64,000 nucleotides of DNA from the NCBI GenBank assembly GCA_963700255.1, contig CAVOWW010000050.1, positions 108,234 through 172,233 on the forward strand, given 5' to 3'. Made by a program: the position numbers and the translations under genes. Of the stretch, positions 34,692-44,190 are shown one piece after another. This stretch comes from UBA10649 sp963700255 (GTDB lineage Bacteria; Actinomycetota; Actinomycetes; S36-B12). Position 1 is the first letter of the stretch; each line of letters opens with the position of its first letter. The notes beneath the pieces were generated by a model. The model searched no databases. It had not been told where the DNA came from and saw only the letters and a list, made by a program, of their open reading frames with translations.

Positions 34692-35216
34692 TCACGCGGT
34701 GCGGTCGATCGGGCGCACGGAGCGGTCGGTGATGGAGCGCGGGCCACGCCCGACGGCCACCATGCCCGACTTGACCAGTTCCTTGATGCCGTACGGCTCC
34801 AGGACCTTGAGCAGCGCTTGCAGCTTGTCGACCTTGCCGGTGGCCTCGATCGTCACCGCCTCGGCTGACACGTCGACGACCTTGGCCCGGAAGAGCTGGG
34901 CGGTCTCCAGGATGTGGGAGCGCGTGTCGATGTCGGACTTGACCTTGACCAGCATGATCTCGCGCTGCACCGAAGCATCAGGGTCGAGCTCGACGATCTT
35001 GAGCACGTTGATGAGCTTGTTCAGCTGCTTGGTCACCTGCTCGAGCGGCAACAGGTCGACGGTGACGACGATCGTCATGCGCGACACGTCGGGCAGCTCG
35101 GTCGGGCCCACCGCGAGGGACTCGATGTTGAAGCCGCGCCGCGAGAACAGGCTCGCCACGCGGGCCAGCACGCCTGGCTTGTCCTCGACGAGGACGGAGA
35201 GGGTGTGTCGGGACAT
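34692..35216 (-). CDS. ilvN: Acetolactate synthase small (regulatory) subunit
   Basis: 174 aa with the N-terminal ACT domain (TLSVLVEDKPGVLARVASLFSRRGFNIESLAVGPTE) that gives valine feedback, and the small-subunit C-terminal domain (LFRAKVVDVS, LQALLKVLEPYGIKELVKSG). ATG 35216 shares one base with the ilvB stop (TGATG), so translation is coupled and subunit stoichiometry kept. Confidence 0.97.
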   Translation of the reverse strand: MSRHTLSVLVEDKPGVLARVASLFSRRGFNIESLAVGPTELPDVSRMTIVVTVDLLPLEQVTKQLNKLINVLKIVELDPDASVQREIMLVKVKSDIDTRSHILETAQLFRAKVVDVSAEAVTIEATGKVDKLQALLKVLEPYGIKELVKSGMVAVGRGPRSITDRSVRPIDRTA

Positions 35217-36961
35217 CAGTCGTCTTCTCCACTCCAGTCGGGCGCCATCTCGCGCGCGACCAAGATCTCGTCATTGCTGGTTCCGGCGGCCACCATCGGC
35301 CACACCATCGCGTCCTTGTGGACCACGAAGTCGATGACCACGGGGGCGTCGTTCATGCCCATGGCCTTCTCGATCGTCGCATCGACCTGCTCGGGCGACT
35401 CGCAGCGCAGCCCGTGGCAGCCGTAGGCGTCCGCCAGCTTCACGAAGTCGGGGATCCGGTGCGACTCCAGGTTCGTGTTCGAGTAGCGCTCGTTGTAGAA
35501 GAGGGTCTGCCACTGCCGGACCATGCCCAGGTTGCCGTTGTTGATCAGCGCGACCTTGATCGGGATGTCGTTGATGGCGCAGGTGGCGAGCTCCTGGTTG
35601 GTCATCTGGAAGCAGCCGTCGCCGTCGATGGCCCACACCGTCTTGTCGGGCATGGCGACCTTCGCGCCCATGGCGGCCGGGACGGCGTAGCCCATGGTGC
35701 CGAGCCCGCCGGAGTTCAGCCACGTGTTCGGGTGCTCGTAGCCGATGAACTGGGCCGCCCACATCTGGTGCTGGCCGACGCCGGCCGCGTAGATCGCCTC
35801 CGGCCCCGAGATGAGGCCCAGTCGCTGGATGACGTACTGCGGCGACAGCGACCCGTCGTCGTACGCCTCGTAGCCGAGCGGGTACGTCTCGCGCATGCGG
35901 GCGAGCAGCGTCCACCACTCCTCGTAGTCCGGCGTCGCTCCCGCGGCCAGCTCGGCCTCGATGGCGATGATCAGCTCGGGGATGATCTCGGCCAGGTCAC
36001 CGACGATCGGGACATCGGCCTGGCGGTTCTTGCCGATCTCGGCAGGGTCGATGTCGGCGTGGATGACGCCCGCATTCGGGGCGAAGGTCGACAGCTTGCC
36101 CGTGACGCGGTCGTCGAACCGGGCGCCCAGGGTGATGAGCAGGTCGGACTTCTGGAGTGCGCCCACGGCGGTGACCGTGCCGTGCATGCCGGGCATGCCC
36201 ATGTGGAGTCGGTGGGAGTCCGGGAAGGCCCCGCGGGCCATCAGGGTCGTGACGACCGGGATGCCCGTGAGCTCCGCCAGCCGGCGCAGCGAAGCCGACG
36301 CCCGCGCTCGAATGACGCCACCGCCGACGTAGAGCACGGGCTGCTTGGCCGCCATGATCATGCGCGCGGCCTCGCGGACCTGCTTCGAGTGCGGCTTGGT
36401 GACCGGGTGGTAGCCAGGCAGGTCCATCTGGACGGGCCAGTGGAACTCGGTCTCCGCCTGCAGCGCGTCCTTCGAGACGTCGACGAGGACGGGACCGGGC
36501 CGGCCCGTGCTGGCCAGGTGGAACGCCTCCGCCACGGCACGCGGGATGTCGTCGGGGTTCGTGATGAGGAAGTTGTGCTTCGTGATCGGCATGGTGATGC
36601 CGCGGATGTCCGCCTCCTGGAAGGCGTCCGTGCCGATGGCGCCGCTCGGGACCTGGCCGGTGATGGCGACGACGGGGACGGAGTCCATGTTGGCGTCCGC
36701 GAGCGGGGTCACCAGGTTGGTCGCGCCGGGGCCGCTGGTGGCCATGCAGACACCGACCCGCCCGGAAGCGGCGGCGTACCCCTCGGCCGCATGGCCGGCG
36801 CCCTGCTCGTGGCGCACGAGGATGTGCCGGATCTTCGGCGAGTCCATCAGCGGGTCGTACAACGGAAGGATGGCCCCACCGGGGATGCCGAATACGTCGG
36901 TCGCCCCGGCCGCCTCGAGTGCGTAGACCAGGCTCTGCGCCCCGGTGATCTTCTCGCCCAT
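35216..36961 (-). CDS. ilvB: Acetolactate synthase large subunit
   Basis: ThDP- and FAD-dependent enzyme that starts Val/Leu (acetolactate) and Ile (acetohydroxybutyrate) synthesis. 581 aa. FGIPGGAILPLYDPL, RHEQGAGHAAEGYAAASGRVG with the ThDP-activating Glu, FDDRVTGK, and the ThDP/Mg motif IDGDGCFQMTNQEL...INNGNLGM. ATG 36961 with AAGGAACG upstream. First gene of ilvBNC and preceded by a BCAA leader-peptide attenuator. Confidence 0.97.
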   Translation of the reverse strand: MGEKITGAQSLVYALEAAGATDVFGIPGGAILPLYDPLMDSPKIRHILVRHEQGAGHAAEGYAAASGRVGVCMATSGPGATNLVTPLADANMDSVPVVAITGQVPSGAIGTDAFQEADIRGITMPITKHNFLITNPDDIPRAVAEAFHLASTGRPGPVLVDVSKDALQAETEFHWPVQMDLPGYHPVTKPHSKQVREAARMIMAAKQPVLYVGGGVIRARASASLRRLAELTGIPVVTTLMARGAFPDSHRLHMGMPGMHGTVTAVGALQKSDLLITLGARFDDRVTGKLSTFAPNAGVIHADIDPAEIGKNRQADVPIVGDLAEIIPELIIAIEAELAAGATPDYEEWWTLLARMRETYPLGYEAYDDGSLSPQYVIQRLGLISGPEAIYAAGVGQHQMWAAQFIGYEHPNTWLNSGGLGTMGYAVPAAMGAKVAMPDKTVWAIDGDGCFQMTNQELATCAINDIPIKVALINNGNLGMVRQWQTLFYNERYSNTNLESHRIPDFVKLADAYGCHGLRCESPEQVDATIEKAMGMNDAPVVIDFVVHKDAMVWPMVAAGTSNDEILVAREMAPDWSGEDD

Positions 36962-36989
36962 CTCGTTCCTTAACTCGACGCCTTCAATG

Positions 36990-37023
36990 AAAAACCCTCC
37001 GACCCAATTCGGGTAACGGAGGG
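36990..37023 (-). terminator. ilvB attenuator terminator
   Basis: On the minus strand CCCTCCG (37023-37017) pairs with CGGAGGG (37001-36995), extended by ACCC/GGGT, then a run of five U. It is a strong intrinsic terminator 29 bp before ilvB and after the leader peptide. A palindrome TGACCTGAGGTCA (37034-37046) at the leader stop may serve as the competing structure. Confidence 0.85.
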
Positions 37024-37043
37024 AGCGCGCAGATGACCTGAGG

Positions 37044-37082
37044 TCAGCCCACGCGCCTGTCTACTACGAGAATTCGTGCCAC
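37044..37082 (-). CDS. ilvB leader peptide MARILVVDRRVG
   Basis: Twelve codons from GTG 37082 to TGA, containing Ile-Leu-Val-Val (ATT CTC GTA GTA) together and a further Val. All three branched-chain amino acids are sensed. Actinobacterial ilvB leaders of this kind are known. TAGGGT lies 7 nt before the GTG, so the leader itself is probably leaderless. Confidence 0.88.
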   Translation of the reverse strand: MARILVVDRRVG

Positions 37083-37089
37083 GCCCGAC

Positions 37090-37095
37090 ACCCTA
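37090..37095 (-). promoter_or_regulatory. -10 box of the ilvBNC leader transcript
   Basis: TAGGGT on the minus strand, 7 nt before the leader GTG at 37082. Confidence 0.55.
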
Positions 37096-37155
37096 CCCAA
37101 CCGCCTCCCGGTCCGGCTACCCGGCCCGCGCGTGACCTGCGTCTCCCATCCATCT

Positions 37156-37218
37156 CGCCGACCTTGAGGTTCCGCCGGCAATTCGGCCCGCGAAACGGGC
37201 GGAACCTCAAGGTCGGCG
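37156..37218. terminator. Perfect 21-bp inverted repeat after ilvD
   Basis: Arms 37156-37176 and 37198-37218 are exact complements over 21 bp (starting CGCCGACCTTGAGG) with a 21-nt centre. It lies 7 bp past the ilvD stop and upstream of the ilvB promoter, so it probably terminates ilvD transcription. No U tract. Confidence 0.75.
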
Positions 37219-37225
37219 GGCCGAC

Positions 37226-38911
37226 TCAGTCGCAGACTGCCCCGTGCGAGGCCGACCCCACCAGGCGCGCGTACTTGGCCAGCACGCCGCGCGTGTACCG
37301 CGGGGGCAGCGGCTCGAACCCGGCTCGCCGGGCCGCGAGCTCGGCCTCGTCCACCAGCAGGTCCAGCGTGCGCCGCGGGATGTCGATGCGGACCCGGTCG
37401 CCATCGCGCACCAGCGCGATCGGGCCTCCGTCGACCGCCTCGGGCGCCACATGCCCGACGCACAGGCCCGTCGTCCCGCCCGAGAAGCGGCCGTCCGTGA
37501 TGAGCATGACGTCCTTGCCCATGCCTGCGCCCTTGATGGCACCGGTGATCATCAGCATCTCCCGCATCCCCGGGCCGCCCTTCGGCCCCTCGTACCGGAT
37601 GACCACGACGTCGCCCTTCTGGATGGTCCCGTCCTCGAGCGCGGCCATCGCCGACTCCTCACGGTCGAACACGCGCGCGGCGCCCTCGAACACGTCGACG
37701 GGCACGCCGGCGTTCTTCACCACGGCACCCTCCGGGCACAGCGACCCGCCCAGGATCGTGATGCCGCCGGTGCGGGCGAGCGGGGTGTCCATGGCCCGGA
37801 CGACGCGGCCGTCCGCCGCCGGCGGATCGATCAGCGCGAGGTTCTCCGCCAGCGTCCTGCCCGTCACCGTCATGCAGTCGCCGTGCAGGAGCCCCGCGTC
37901 GAGCAGCATGCGCATAACGACGGGGACACCACCCACCCGGTCCAGGTCGAACATCACGAACTCGCCGAACGGCTTGAGATCGGCGAGCAGGGGCACCCGC
38001 TCGCTGATGCGCTGGAACTCGTCGAGGTCGAGCTCGAAGCCGCACTCGTGCGCGATCGCAGGCAGGTGCAGGACCGCGTTGGTGGATCCGCCGAGCGCCA
38101 TCACGACGGTGATGGCGTTCTCCAGGGACTCGCGCGTGATGATGTCGCGAGTGGTGATGCCCCGACGGATCAGCTCGATGACGGACTCCCCCGCGAGCCG
38201 CGCCAGCCCTGAGCGCCGGGCGTCCACGGCGGGCGGGGAGGACGATCCGGGCAGGGCCATCCCCATGGCCTCGGCGGCGCTGGCCATGGTGTTCGCGGTG
38301 TACATGCCTCCGCAGGTGCCGGCACTCGGGCACACAGCCCGCTCGATGCGGTCGAGGTCACCGTCCGACATCAGGCCCCGTGCGTTCGCACCGACGGCCT
38401 CGAACGCCGTCACGATGTTGACGGTGTGCTCGCTCCCGTCCTCCAGCCGCACGTGTCCCGGCAGCAGTGAGCCCGCGTACAGCAGCACGCTGGAGACGTC
38501 GAGCCGGGCTGCGGCCATCAGCATCGCCGGGATGCTCTTGTCGCAGCCCGCCAGCGTGACCATGCCGTCCAGCCGCTCGGCCTGCATGACCGTCTCGACG
38601 GAGTCGGCGATGACCTCGCGGCTCACCAGCGAGAAGTGCATGCCCTCATGCCCCATCGAGATGACGTCCGACACGGTGATGGTGCCGAACTCCATGGGGA
38701 AGCCGCCACCCGCCTGAACGCCCTCGCCCACGGAGGCCGCCACGTCGCGGAGGGACATGTTGCACGGGGTGATGGAGTTCCAGCTCGACGCGATCCCGAT
38801 CTGAGGCTTCGTGAAGTCGGCGTCGGTCATGCCGAGGGCCCGCAGCATGCCGCGATTGGGCGCCCGATCGCGACCCTGGGTGACCAACGAGCTGCGCGGC
38901 GTCATCGTCAT
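37226..38911 (-). CDS. ilvD: Dihydroxy-acid dehydratase
   Basis: Fe-S enzyme converting dihydroxyisovalerate and dihydroxymethylvalerate to 2-oxo acids. 561 aa. Cluster and metal motifs: TPCNMSL, AGCDKSIPAML, CPSAGTCGGMYTANTMASAAEAMG. The C-terminus GRFSGGTTGLCVGHVAPEAVDGGPIALV is typical. ATG 38911 has no ribosome-binding site and follows TAGACT by 6 nt. A close paralogue lies at 44.2-45.9 kb. Proximity to ilvBNC makes this copy the likely biosynthetic enzyme. Confidence 0.95.
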   Translation of the reverse strand: MTMTPRSSLVTQGRDRAPNRGMLRALGMTDADFTKPQIGIASSWNSITPCNMSLRDVAASVGEGVQAGGGFPMEFGTITVSDVISMGHEGMHFSLVSREVIADSVETVMQAERLDGMVTLAGCDKSIPAMLMAAARLDVSSVLLYAGSLLPGHVRLEDGSEHTVNIVTAFEAVGANARGLMSDGDLDRIERAVCPSAGTCGGMYTANTMASAAEAMGMALPGSSSPPAVDARRSGLARLAGESVIELIRRGITTRDIITRESLENAITVVMALGGSTNAVLHLPAIAHECGFELDLDEFQRISERVPLLADLKPFGEFVMFDLDRVGGVPVVMRMLLDAGLLHGDCMTVTGRTLAENLALIDPPAADGRVVRAMDTPLARTGGITILGGSLCPEGAVVKNAGVPVDVFEGAARVFDREESAMAALEDGTIQKGDVVVIRYEGPKGGPGMREMLMITGAIKGAGMGKDVMLITDGRFSGGTTGLCVGHVAPEAVDGGPIALVRDGDRVRIDIPRRTLDLLVDEAELAARRAGFEPLPPRYTRGVLAKYARLVGSASHGAVCD

Positions 38912-38917
38912 CGCCGT

Positions 38918-38923
38918 AGTCTA
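38918..38923 (-). promoter_or_regulatory. -10 box of ilvD, leaderless
   Basis: TAGACT on the minus strand, 6 nt before ATG 38911; the same hexamer and spacing as serA. Confidence 0.55.
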
Positions 38924-38957
38924 GGGACCTGTCGCAGGCGCCTCGAGGAAGCGGAAC

Positions 38958-39806
38958 ATGGGATACACGACGCTCATCAGTGCTGACCAGCTGACGGGGA
39001 TCCTCGACCAGCCGGACACCGTCGTCCTCGATGCACGCTTCACCCTCGACGACGAGGACTGGGGCCGGCGCGTCTACCCCGAGGGCCATATCCCCGGGGC
39101 GCAGCAGGCCGACCTGTCGGTGCACATGGCCGGCCCCATCATTCCCGGTGTCACGGGTCGCCGCCCGTTCCCGGAGCCTGACGACTTCGCCCGGCAGCTC
39201 GGCGAGTGGGGCATCGACGAGCACTCGCAGGTGGTCACCTACGACGCCGACGGCGGGCTCATGGCGGCCTCCCGACTGTGGCTCATGCTGCGGTGGCTGG
39301 GCCACGACCGGGTCGCCGTCCTCGACGGGGGCCTGCCTGCGTGGCTGGCTGCTGGCGGCGCCCTCGCCACGGGAGTCGAGTCGCGTCCTCGCCGCACCTT
39401 CACGGCCCATCTGCGACCTGAGCTGCTCGTCGAGGTCGACGAGGTCGACCTCGCCCGGATGCAGCCCCAGACCTGCGTCTTCGACTCCCGAGGAGCCGAG
39501 GGCTACCACGGCGGCGGCGTCTACCACGATCCTGTTCGCGGCCACATCGCCGGCGCGGGCCTGGCCGACAGGGCCGAGACGATGACCCCCGATGGTCACC
39601 TGCGTCCCGCCGACGAGCTCCGCGCGCACTACAGCCGCCTCATCGGCGACCAGCCGGCGACCAGCATCATCTTCTACTGCGGCTCCGGCGTCACCGCTGC
39701 GCAGAACGTGCTGGCCATGACCCATGCCGGGCTCAGCGGGTCGCGCATGTATGTCGGCTCGTGGAGCGAGTGGATCACTGATCCGTCTCGGCCGGTGGAA
39801 CTGTGA
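38958..39806 (+). CDS. Thiosulfate/3-mercaptopyruvate sulfurtransferase
   Basis: Two-domain rhodanese of 282 aa. Domain 1: VVLDARFTLDDEDWGRRVYPEGHIPGAQQADL. Domain 2: FDSRGAEGYHGGG...GHIAGAGLA and the catalytic loop IIFYCGSGVTAAQNVLAM with the persulfide cysteine. The loop CGSGVT fits the mercaptopyruvate/SseA type. GAGGAAGCGG ribosome-binding site before ATG 38958. The stop overlaps the next gene by 4 bp, so it may be the first gene of the sugar-oxidation transcript; a functional link is not evident. Confidence 0.88.
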   Translation: MGYTTLISADQLTGILDQPDTVVLDARFTLDDEDWGRRVYPEGHIPGAQQADLSVHMAGPIIPGVTGRRPFPEPDDFARQLGEWGIDEHSQVVTYDADGGLMAASRLWLMLRWLGHDRVAVLDGGLPAWLAAGGALATGVESRPRRTFTAHLRPELLVEVDEVDLARMQPQTCVFDSRGAEGYHGGGVYHDPVRGHIAGAGLADRAETMTPDGHLRPADELRAHYSRLIGDQPATSIIFYCGSGVTAAQNVLAMTHAGLSGSRMYVGSWSEWITDPSRPVEL

Positions 39807-40831
39807 GCCGTCCGTATCGCTTCGCCGTCATCGGGACGGGCTTCTTCGCGCAGAACCACCTCAACGCATGGGCGGAGATCCCGGAGGTCGAGCTCGTCGC
39901 GGTGTGCGACATCGATGCGGACCGGGTGAATGCGGCGGCCGCGACGTTCGGCGGCCGGGCCTACACCGATGCCGTCGAGCTCTTCGCGAACGAGGAGCTG
40001 GACTTCGTCGACATCGCCACGACTCCTCCGACGCACCGCATGATGGTCGAGCTCGCGGCCGCGCACGGCGTCGCGCCGATCTGCCAGAAGCCGCTGGCCT
40101 GGGACATGGACGACGCGAAGGCGATGGTGCGGGCGTGCGCCGAGCGCGACCTGCCGTTCATGGTCCACGAGAACTTCAGGTTCCAGCACCCGATGCGCCG
40201 CATCAAGCAGCTGCTCGACGACGGCGCAATCGGGCGTCCATTCTTCGGGCGCATCTCGTTCCGTACGGCCCACGACGTCTACTCGGCCCAGCCCTGGCTG
40301 GTCGACAGCGATCGGATGATCATCGTCGACGTGGCGGTGCACCTGTTCGACCTCGCCACCTGCTTCGTCGGCCAGCCCCGCACCCTGTTCACGGACGCCC
40401 TCACGGTCAACCCCCGGATCGCCGGCGAGGACGTGGCGACGGTCCTCATGCACATGGACGACGCCACGTGCATCGTCGACGCCAGCTACGAGACGCGATC
40501 GGACCACAACACCTACCCGCAGACGTTCGTCGTCCTCGAGGGCACCGAGGGCACGATCACCCTCGGCCCCGACTACCACCTGCAGGTGGTCAGCCGTGGG
40601 ACCGTGAGCGACGAGGACCTCCTCATCCCCGATCACGGCTGGACGAGTGAGCCGTGGAACGCGATCCAGGACTCCGTCTACACGATCCAGCGACACTGGA
40701 TCCACTGCCTGCAGACGGGCGACGAGCCGGAGACCTCCGGTGCGCGGACCCTCCAGCTGCTCGACGTCACCCTCGGCGCCTACGAGTCGCTCGCCTCCGG
40801 CGCGCGCTACACCGTCGGGAGCCTGTCCTGA
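39803..40831 (+). CDS. Gfo/Idh/MocA dehydrogenase, resembling D-apiose dehydrogenase
   Basis: 342 aa. N-terminal Rossmann fold FAVIGTGFFAQNHLNAW, then ICQKPLAWDMDDAKAMV with the conserved EKP-type lysine (here QKP) and VHENFRFQHPMRRIKQLLDDGAIG, FFGRISFRTAHDVY, IIVDVAVHLFDLAT carrying the catalytic His. From memory, the HENFRFQ / FRTAHDV / NPRIAGEDVAT pattern is closest to ApsD (D-apiose 1-dehydrogenase); an aldose 1-dehydrogenase role is likely, the exact sugar is not proved. GTG/ATG overlap with the sulfurtransferase stop; the lactonase follows directly. Confidence 0.75.
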   Translation: MSRPYRFAVIGTGFFAQNHLNAWAEIPEVELVAVCDIDADRVNAAAATFGGRAYTDAVELFANEELDFVDIATTPPTHRMMVELAAAHGVAPICQKPLAWDMDDAKAMVRACAERDLPFMVHENFRFQHPMRRIKQLLDDGAIGRPFFGRISFRTAHDVYSAQPWLVDSDRMIIVDVAVHLFDLATCFVGQPRTLFTDALTVNPRIAGEDVATVLMHMDDATCIVDASYETRSDHNTYPQTFVVLEGTEGTITLGPDYHLQVVSRGTVSDEDLLIPDHGWTSEPWNAIQDSVYTIQRHWIHCLQTGDEPETSGARTLQLLDVTLGAYESLASGARYTVGSLS

Positions 40832-42556
40832 CCGTCCTGCACGCCGGGCCGCTGACCCTGCGCTACTCGGCCGGCGACCTGCGCGACATCCGACTCGGGG
40901 GCACCGAGATCGTGCGGCGGATCTACATGGTCTTCCAGGACCGGAACTGGACCGCACGGCCATGGACCATCCTCGAGGAGGACGTGCAGTCGGCGGGCGA
41001 CTCCTTCATCGTCGAGCTCCGCGCGCGCGGGTCGTTCGACGCGGAGCCGTTCACCTGGACCGGGCGGTTGACCGGGTCGCCCGACGGGACGATCCGCTAC
41101 TCGGTCGACGGCTCCCCCGACGCGCCATTCCTCCGCAACCGGCTGGGCCTGTGCGTCCTCCACCCGGCGGATCTGGCCGGCAGGCCGGCGACCGTCGAGA
41201 CCGTCGGCGGCGTGGTCGTGGAGACGGCCTTCCCCCTGGCCATCTCGCCGGACCAGCCGTTCGCCGACATGCGCGCCCTCACCCACGAGGTCGCCCCGGG
41301 CCTGCGCGTCACCGTCCGGATGACCGGCGAGACCTTCGAGAGCGAGGACCACCGCAACTGGAGCGATGCGTCCTTCAAGCACTACTGCACCCCGATCTCC
41401 CTGCCGTTCCCCGTGACCGTGAATCCGGGTGAGCGCATCACCCAGGCGGTGGAGGTGACGCTCGACGGAGCGGTGCCCGTGGAGCCATGGTCGCCGCCCG
41501 ACCTGCGCATCGACCTCACCGACGATGAGCTCACGCTGCCTCGGATCGGCGTCCAGCTCGACCATGACGGTCATCGCCTCACCTCCGAGGAGATCCAACG
41601 GCTCGCCGCCCTCCGGCTCGCCCACGTCCGGGTCGACATCGACACCTCCTCCCCTGCCGCCCTTCCTCGCCTCGAGGCGGCGCTGCAGGATGCCGAGGCG
41701 ATCGGCGCCCTCCTGGTGCCTGCCCTGCACGTCACCGACACCGCTGACCTCGCCCGCCTCTCCCCGTGGGCGGATGACGTGCGCATCGATCACTGGATCG
41801 TCCTCGACCCGGCCGCCAAGGTGACCGGACCCGACCTCGTGGCGGCGGCAGTGGCGGTGGTGGGCCAGCGCGTCGGCGGCGGGACGGACCTCTACTTCAC
41901 CGAGCTGAACCGCGGCCGGCCGCGCGCGACCCCCTTCGTCGCCTTCTCGATCAACCCCCAGGTGCACGCCAGCGACGACCAGTCCGTGATGCAGAACGCG
42001 GTCACGCAGTCCACCATCGCCCGCAATGCCCGCGCGCTCTACCCGGACGCCTGGCTCGAGGCATCGCCCATCACCCTGCGACCCGAGGTTCAACCCCAAC
42101 GCGACCGAGCCCGAGCTCGACCGCAGCAACACATCCCTGCCGAGCCGGGTGGATGCGCGCCAGTGCACGGGCTTCGCCGCAGCCTGGACGGTGCTGTCCC
42201 TCAAGGCGATCGCCGAGGCGGGGGCACTCGATGCCGTCACCTACTTCGAGGCGACCGGCTGGGAGGGGCTCATGGAGCGCGCCGAGGGATCGGCGCAGCC
42301 TGCGGACTTCCCGTCGACGGCAGGCGACGTGTTCCCCGCGTACGACGTGTTCGCCGCGCTGGCGGGGGCGACCACCGTCCGCATCTGCCGCTCCACCGAC
42401 CCTGCGCGCGCCGATGCCCTGGCCCTGGGCGACGGCACGATCCTCGTCGCCAACGGGACGGCGACCGAGCAGGTCGTCGATGTGCGGGACCGCAGCATCA
42501 CCGTCGCCCCCTTCTCCGTGGTGCGGCTGCCCAACCTCCGGAAGGAATCGTCATGA
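40828..42556 (+). CDS. Probable sugar-acid lactonase (D-apionate lactonase-like), one +1 frameshift
   Basis: About 575 aa. A beta-rich N-terminal part with VFQDRNWTARPW, RLGLCVLHP and the striking FESEDHRNWSDASFKHYCTPI, then a TIM-barrel-like part (RIGVQLDHDGHR, AHVRVDID, LYFTELNRGRP, FSINPQVHASDD). As I remember it, the EDxRNWxDASxK element is characteristic of ApnL-type D-apionate lactonases. An extra base at 42081-42089 breaks the frame between ITLRP and RFNPNATEPEL. No ATG or GTG fits; a CTG at 40828 overlapping the upstream TGA is the best start. The stop overlaps the SDR start (ATGA). Confidence 0.6.
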
Positions 42557-43321
42557 GCACCGAGCTGTTCTCGCTCAGCGGCAGGAACGTCCTCATCACC
42601 GGTGCCGGAGGGGTCATCGGCACCGAGCTCGCCGCGCGCGATGGCCGCGGCCGGCGGAGTCATCGGCGCCCAGGACCTGACCCTGGAGCGGGCTGACTCG
42701 GTGGGTGCCGACTTCTCCTTCGCCGCCGACCTGTCCGTCGTGGACGAGTGCCGTTCCCTCGTCGCGCGCGCCGAGGAGGAGATGGGTGGCATCGACGTCC
42801 TCGTCAACTGCGCGGGCATCAACCGGCGCAAGCCGATCGACGACGTCACTCCGGAGGACTTCGACGCGATCGTCGCTGTCAACATGCGCGCCGTCTACTT
42901 CGTGAGCCAGGCGGCGCACGCAGGGATGAAGGCGCGTGGCGGCGGGGCCATCGTCAACATCTCCTCGATGAGCGCGCGGTACGGCTACAACACCATCTCG
43001 GTGTACGCAGCCACGAAGGCGGCCGTGACGTCGATGACCCGGTCGTTCGCCCGCGAGTGGGTCAAGGACGGCATCCGCGTCAACTGCATCGAGCCGGCCG
43101 TCGTGAAGACCGAGTTCACCAAGCCGCTGTGGGGCGAGCCGCATCGTGAGCGGTGGTTCGCCGACAACATGCCCATGGGACGCCTCATCGACCCGCCCGA
43201 GCTCGTGGGCGCGGTGATCTTCCTGGCCAGCGGGGCCTCCAGCTACATCACCGGCCAGGCGATCACCATCGAGGGCGGACTGCTCTCCGGCGCCGACTGG
43301 GACGCGTACCAGGAGGACTAG
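42553..43321 (+). CDS. Short-chain dehydrogenase/reductase, one +1 frameshift
   Basis: About 255 aa. Cofactor motif VLITGAGGVIGTE, NCAGINRR (NAG motif), catalytic VNISSMSARYGYNTISVYAATKAA (Ser, Tyr, Lys), C-terminal ASSYITGQAITIEGG. One extra base in GCCGCGCGCG (42631-42640) shifts the frame between TELA and AMAAAGG. ATG 42553 overlaps the lactonase stop, so it is the third gene of an oxidation operon. In diketo-hydrolase sugar pathways an SDR of this class oxidises the 2-keto-3-deoxy acid; that role is inferred from context. Confidence 0.85.
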
Positions 43322-43333
43322 TGCGTCGGGCCG

Positions 43334-44182
43334 TCAGGACGACGCGACGCACCGCTGGCGCTGCTCCCCCAGCCCGCTGATGGCGAGCGTCATCTCGTCC
43401 CCGGCCGTGAGCCAGGCGGGCTCGGCCATGCCCATGGCGACGCCCGGCGGCGTACCCGTGTTGACGAGGTCGCCGGGGTCCAGCACGAGGTACTGGCTGA
43501 TGTAGTGCAGCAGGAACGGGACGTCGAAGATCAGGTCGGACGTGTGCCCGGTCTGCCGGCGCTCGCCGTTCACGTCGAGCCGCAGGTCGAGGCCGTCGGC
43601 GAGGTCGAGCTCGTCCGGCGTCACCAGCCAGGGCCCGCAGGGGTTGAAGGTCTCGCAGGACTTGCCCTTGACCCACTGGCCGGTGCCCTCGAGCTGGAAC
43701 GCGCGCTCGGAGACGTCATTGGAGATCACGAATCCGGCGATGTGGGCCAGGCTCTCCTCCGGGGAGGCCAGGTAGCGGCACGTGGACCCGATGACCACGC
43801 CGAGCTCCACCTCCCAGTCGACCTTCGTCGAGCCACGCGGCATGATCACGTCGTCGTTGGGGCCCACCACGGCGTTGGGGGCCTTGTTGAACAGCACCGG
43901 CTCAGCGGGGATCGCCATCTTCGACTCGTTGGCGTGGTCGATGTAGTTGAGCCCGACGCAGAGGACGTTGCCCGGCCGGGCGATAGGCGCTCCGACCCGA
44001 AGGTCGTCGGCCAGGATCGGCAGCACGGCGAGGTCGGCTGCCCGCAGGCGGTCGATGCCGCTGCTGGCGAAGAAGGCTCCGTCGAAGTCGGCCGTGATGG
44101 TCGACACGTCCCGTCGCCGACCCTGCTCGTCGAGCACGACCGGGGTCTCGGAGCCCGCAGGCCCCACGCGCATGAGCTTCAT
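43334..44182 (-). CDS. FAH-family hydrolase, 2,4-diketo-3-deoxy-sugar-acid type
   Basis: 282 aa. MKLMRVGPAGSETPVVLDEQG, RPGNVLCVGLNYIDHANES, FNKAPNAVVGPNDDVIMPRGSTKVDWEVELGVVIG with the metal-binding Glu/Glu, ISNDVSERAFQLEGTGQWVKGKS, LVNTGTPPGVAMGM. The KLMRVG start and GQWVKGKS.TF.P.GPW pattern match hydrolases of 2,4-diketo-3-deoxy-L-rhamnonate/fuconate rather than fumarylacetoacetase. ATG 44182 lies 8 bp after the second ilvD stop. Its 3' end converges on the SDR gene with 12 bp between them. Confidence 0.8.
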   Translation of the reverse strand: MKLMRVGPAGSETPVVLDEQGRRRDVSTITADFDGAFFASSGIDRLRAADLAVLPILADDLRVGAPIARPGNVLCVGLNYIDHANESKMAIPAEPVLFNKAPNAVVGPNDDVIMPRGSTKVDWEVELGVVIGSTCRYLASPEESLAHIAGFVISNDVSERAFQLEGTGQWVKGKSCETFNPCGPWLVTPDELDLADGLDLRLDVNGERRQTGHTSDLIFDVPFLLHYISQYLVLDPGDLVNTGTPPGVAMGMAEPAWLTAGDEMTLAISGLGEQRQRCVASS

Positions 44183-44190
44183 CAGGGCCT

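Noticed and set aside
43334..44182. Assigning the second FAH gene to tyrosine degradation
   Set aside because: No other tyrosine or homogentisate genes are nearby, and the motifs and the adjacent SDR, lactonase and dehydratase genes fit a diketo sugar-acid hydrolase better.
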